Below are positions 4,645-5,077 of a stretch of DNA of 5,077 nucleotides, in pieces; the first letter of the stretch is position 1, and each line of letters starts with the position of its first letter. The notes under the pieces are model-generated. The model made no database searches and was not told the DNA's origin. It saw only the letters and a list, made by a program, of their open reading frames with translations. The position numbers and the translations under genes were made by a program. The DNA comes from an uncultured Lachnospiraceae bacterium. GTDB taxonomy: Bacteria; Bacillota; Clostridia; Lachnospirales; Lachnospiraceae. The stretch spans positions 1 through 5,077 of the forward strand of contig CANQQN010000138.1 in NCBI GenBank assembly GCA_947625995.1. Direction: 5' to 3'.

Positions 4645-5077
4645 TCACTTAAAATACGCCACGCCTGCGGCAAAAATGCCTAGATCCTGTTCTCCTGTGA
4701 TGTTCATGGCTACGCCTTCGCCCCTTCTTTCGGAATGTGCCATCTTGCCAAGGCAACGTCCGTCCGGGCTGGTGATGCCCTCAATGGCATAATAAGAGCC
4801 GTTGATGTTCCACTCTTCATCCATTGTGAGATTGCCTGCCGGATCGGAATATTGGGTAGCCACCTGACCGTCTGCAAACAGTTGTCTGATCACCTTTTCC
4901 TCCGCCACAAACCGTCCTTCGCCGTGAGAAGCCGGATTCGCATATACACTGCCAAGAGACGCGTTTGCAAGCCACGGGGACTTATTGCTCACTACCTTGA
5001 TATAAGCCATTTTGGAAATGTGGCGGTTGACGGTATTGTAAGTCAGCGTAGGGCTTTCCTTTGTCTGTCCCGTGATC
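4645..5077 (-). CDS. purL: phosphoribosylformylglycinamidine synthase, C-terminal part
   Basis: The last 143 residues of a large single-chain FGAM synthase; the frame continues past the right edge, so the ATG at 5010 is internal. The enzyme makes FGAM from FGAR, glutamine and ATP in step four of purine synthesis. What is visible is the end of the class I glutaminase domain, which releases ammonia from glutamine: SPTLTYNTVNRH, then NKSPWLAN, SHGEGRF, DGQVATQYSD, GSYYAIEGITSPDGRCLGKM and AHSER. By comparison with enterobacterial PurL, whose triad ends H-x-E, the His and Glu of AHSER (residues 114 and 116 of the visible part) complete the catalytic triad. The nucleophilic Cys lies outside the window. 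The stop is TGA at 4647-4645. No good terminator follows. The NINGSYYAIEGITSPDGR pattern fits the clostridial single-chain form rather than the separate PurQ subunit, whose size and ending differ. Confidence 0.93.
   Translation of the reverse strand, partial: ITGQTKESPTLTYNTVNRHISKMAYIKVVSNKSPWLANASLGSVYANPASHGEGRFVAEEKVIRQLFADGQVATQYSDPAGNLTMDEEWNINGSYYAIEGITSPDGRCLGKMAHSERRGEGVAMNITGEQDLGIFAAGVAYFK

Overview
The window reads as an ordinary chromosomal stretch of a moderate-GC, low-complexity-free Firmicute, most likely a Clostridia/Lachnospiraceae-type gut anaerobe. This is an inference. It rests on the single-chain PurL C-terminus, the ECF sigma factor paired with a DUF4179 membrane protein, B. 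subtilis-like tRNA bodies without an encoded CCA, and strong AGGAG/GGAGG ribosome sites. Every recognised gene lies on the minus strand, so transcription runs from high to low coordinates.

In transcription order: the C-terminal part of purL (5077-4645, cut by the window edge); a two-module VOC/glyoxalase-fold protein (4523-3660) ending in a weak terminator; a strong sigma-A promoter (3573-3544) driving tRNA-Val(TAC) and elongator tRNA-Met(CAT), closed by a U-rich terminator (3279-3249); an ECF sigma factor (3160-2627); a leader of about 150 nt packed with hairpins; the DUF4179 single-pass membrane protein that is the probable anti-sigma partner (2479-1283); a near-symmetric terminator (1244-1206); ispF of the MEP isoprenoid pathway (1126-596); a 2.5-copy, 70-bp tandem repeat (599-428); and the N-terminal part of an Eis-like GNAT acetyltransferase (353 to the window edge).

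The sigma factor and the DUF4179 protein form the one clear functional pair: a cytoplasmic transcription switch held by a membrane protein with a large extracellular part. The long structured gap between them suggests that their expression ratio is set after transcription. purL, ispF and the tRNAs are housekeeping genes. The VOC protein and the acetyltransferase have no assignable substrate.

I found no evidence for a new multi-gene system, phage, transposon or CRISPR. The features most worth a second look are the structured sigma/anti-sigma leader, the 70-bp repeat array that supplies the ispF stop codon, and the cysteine-containing tail on IspF.
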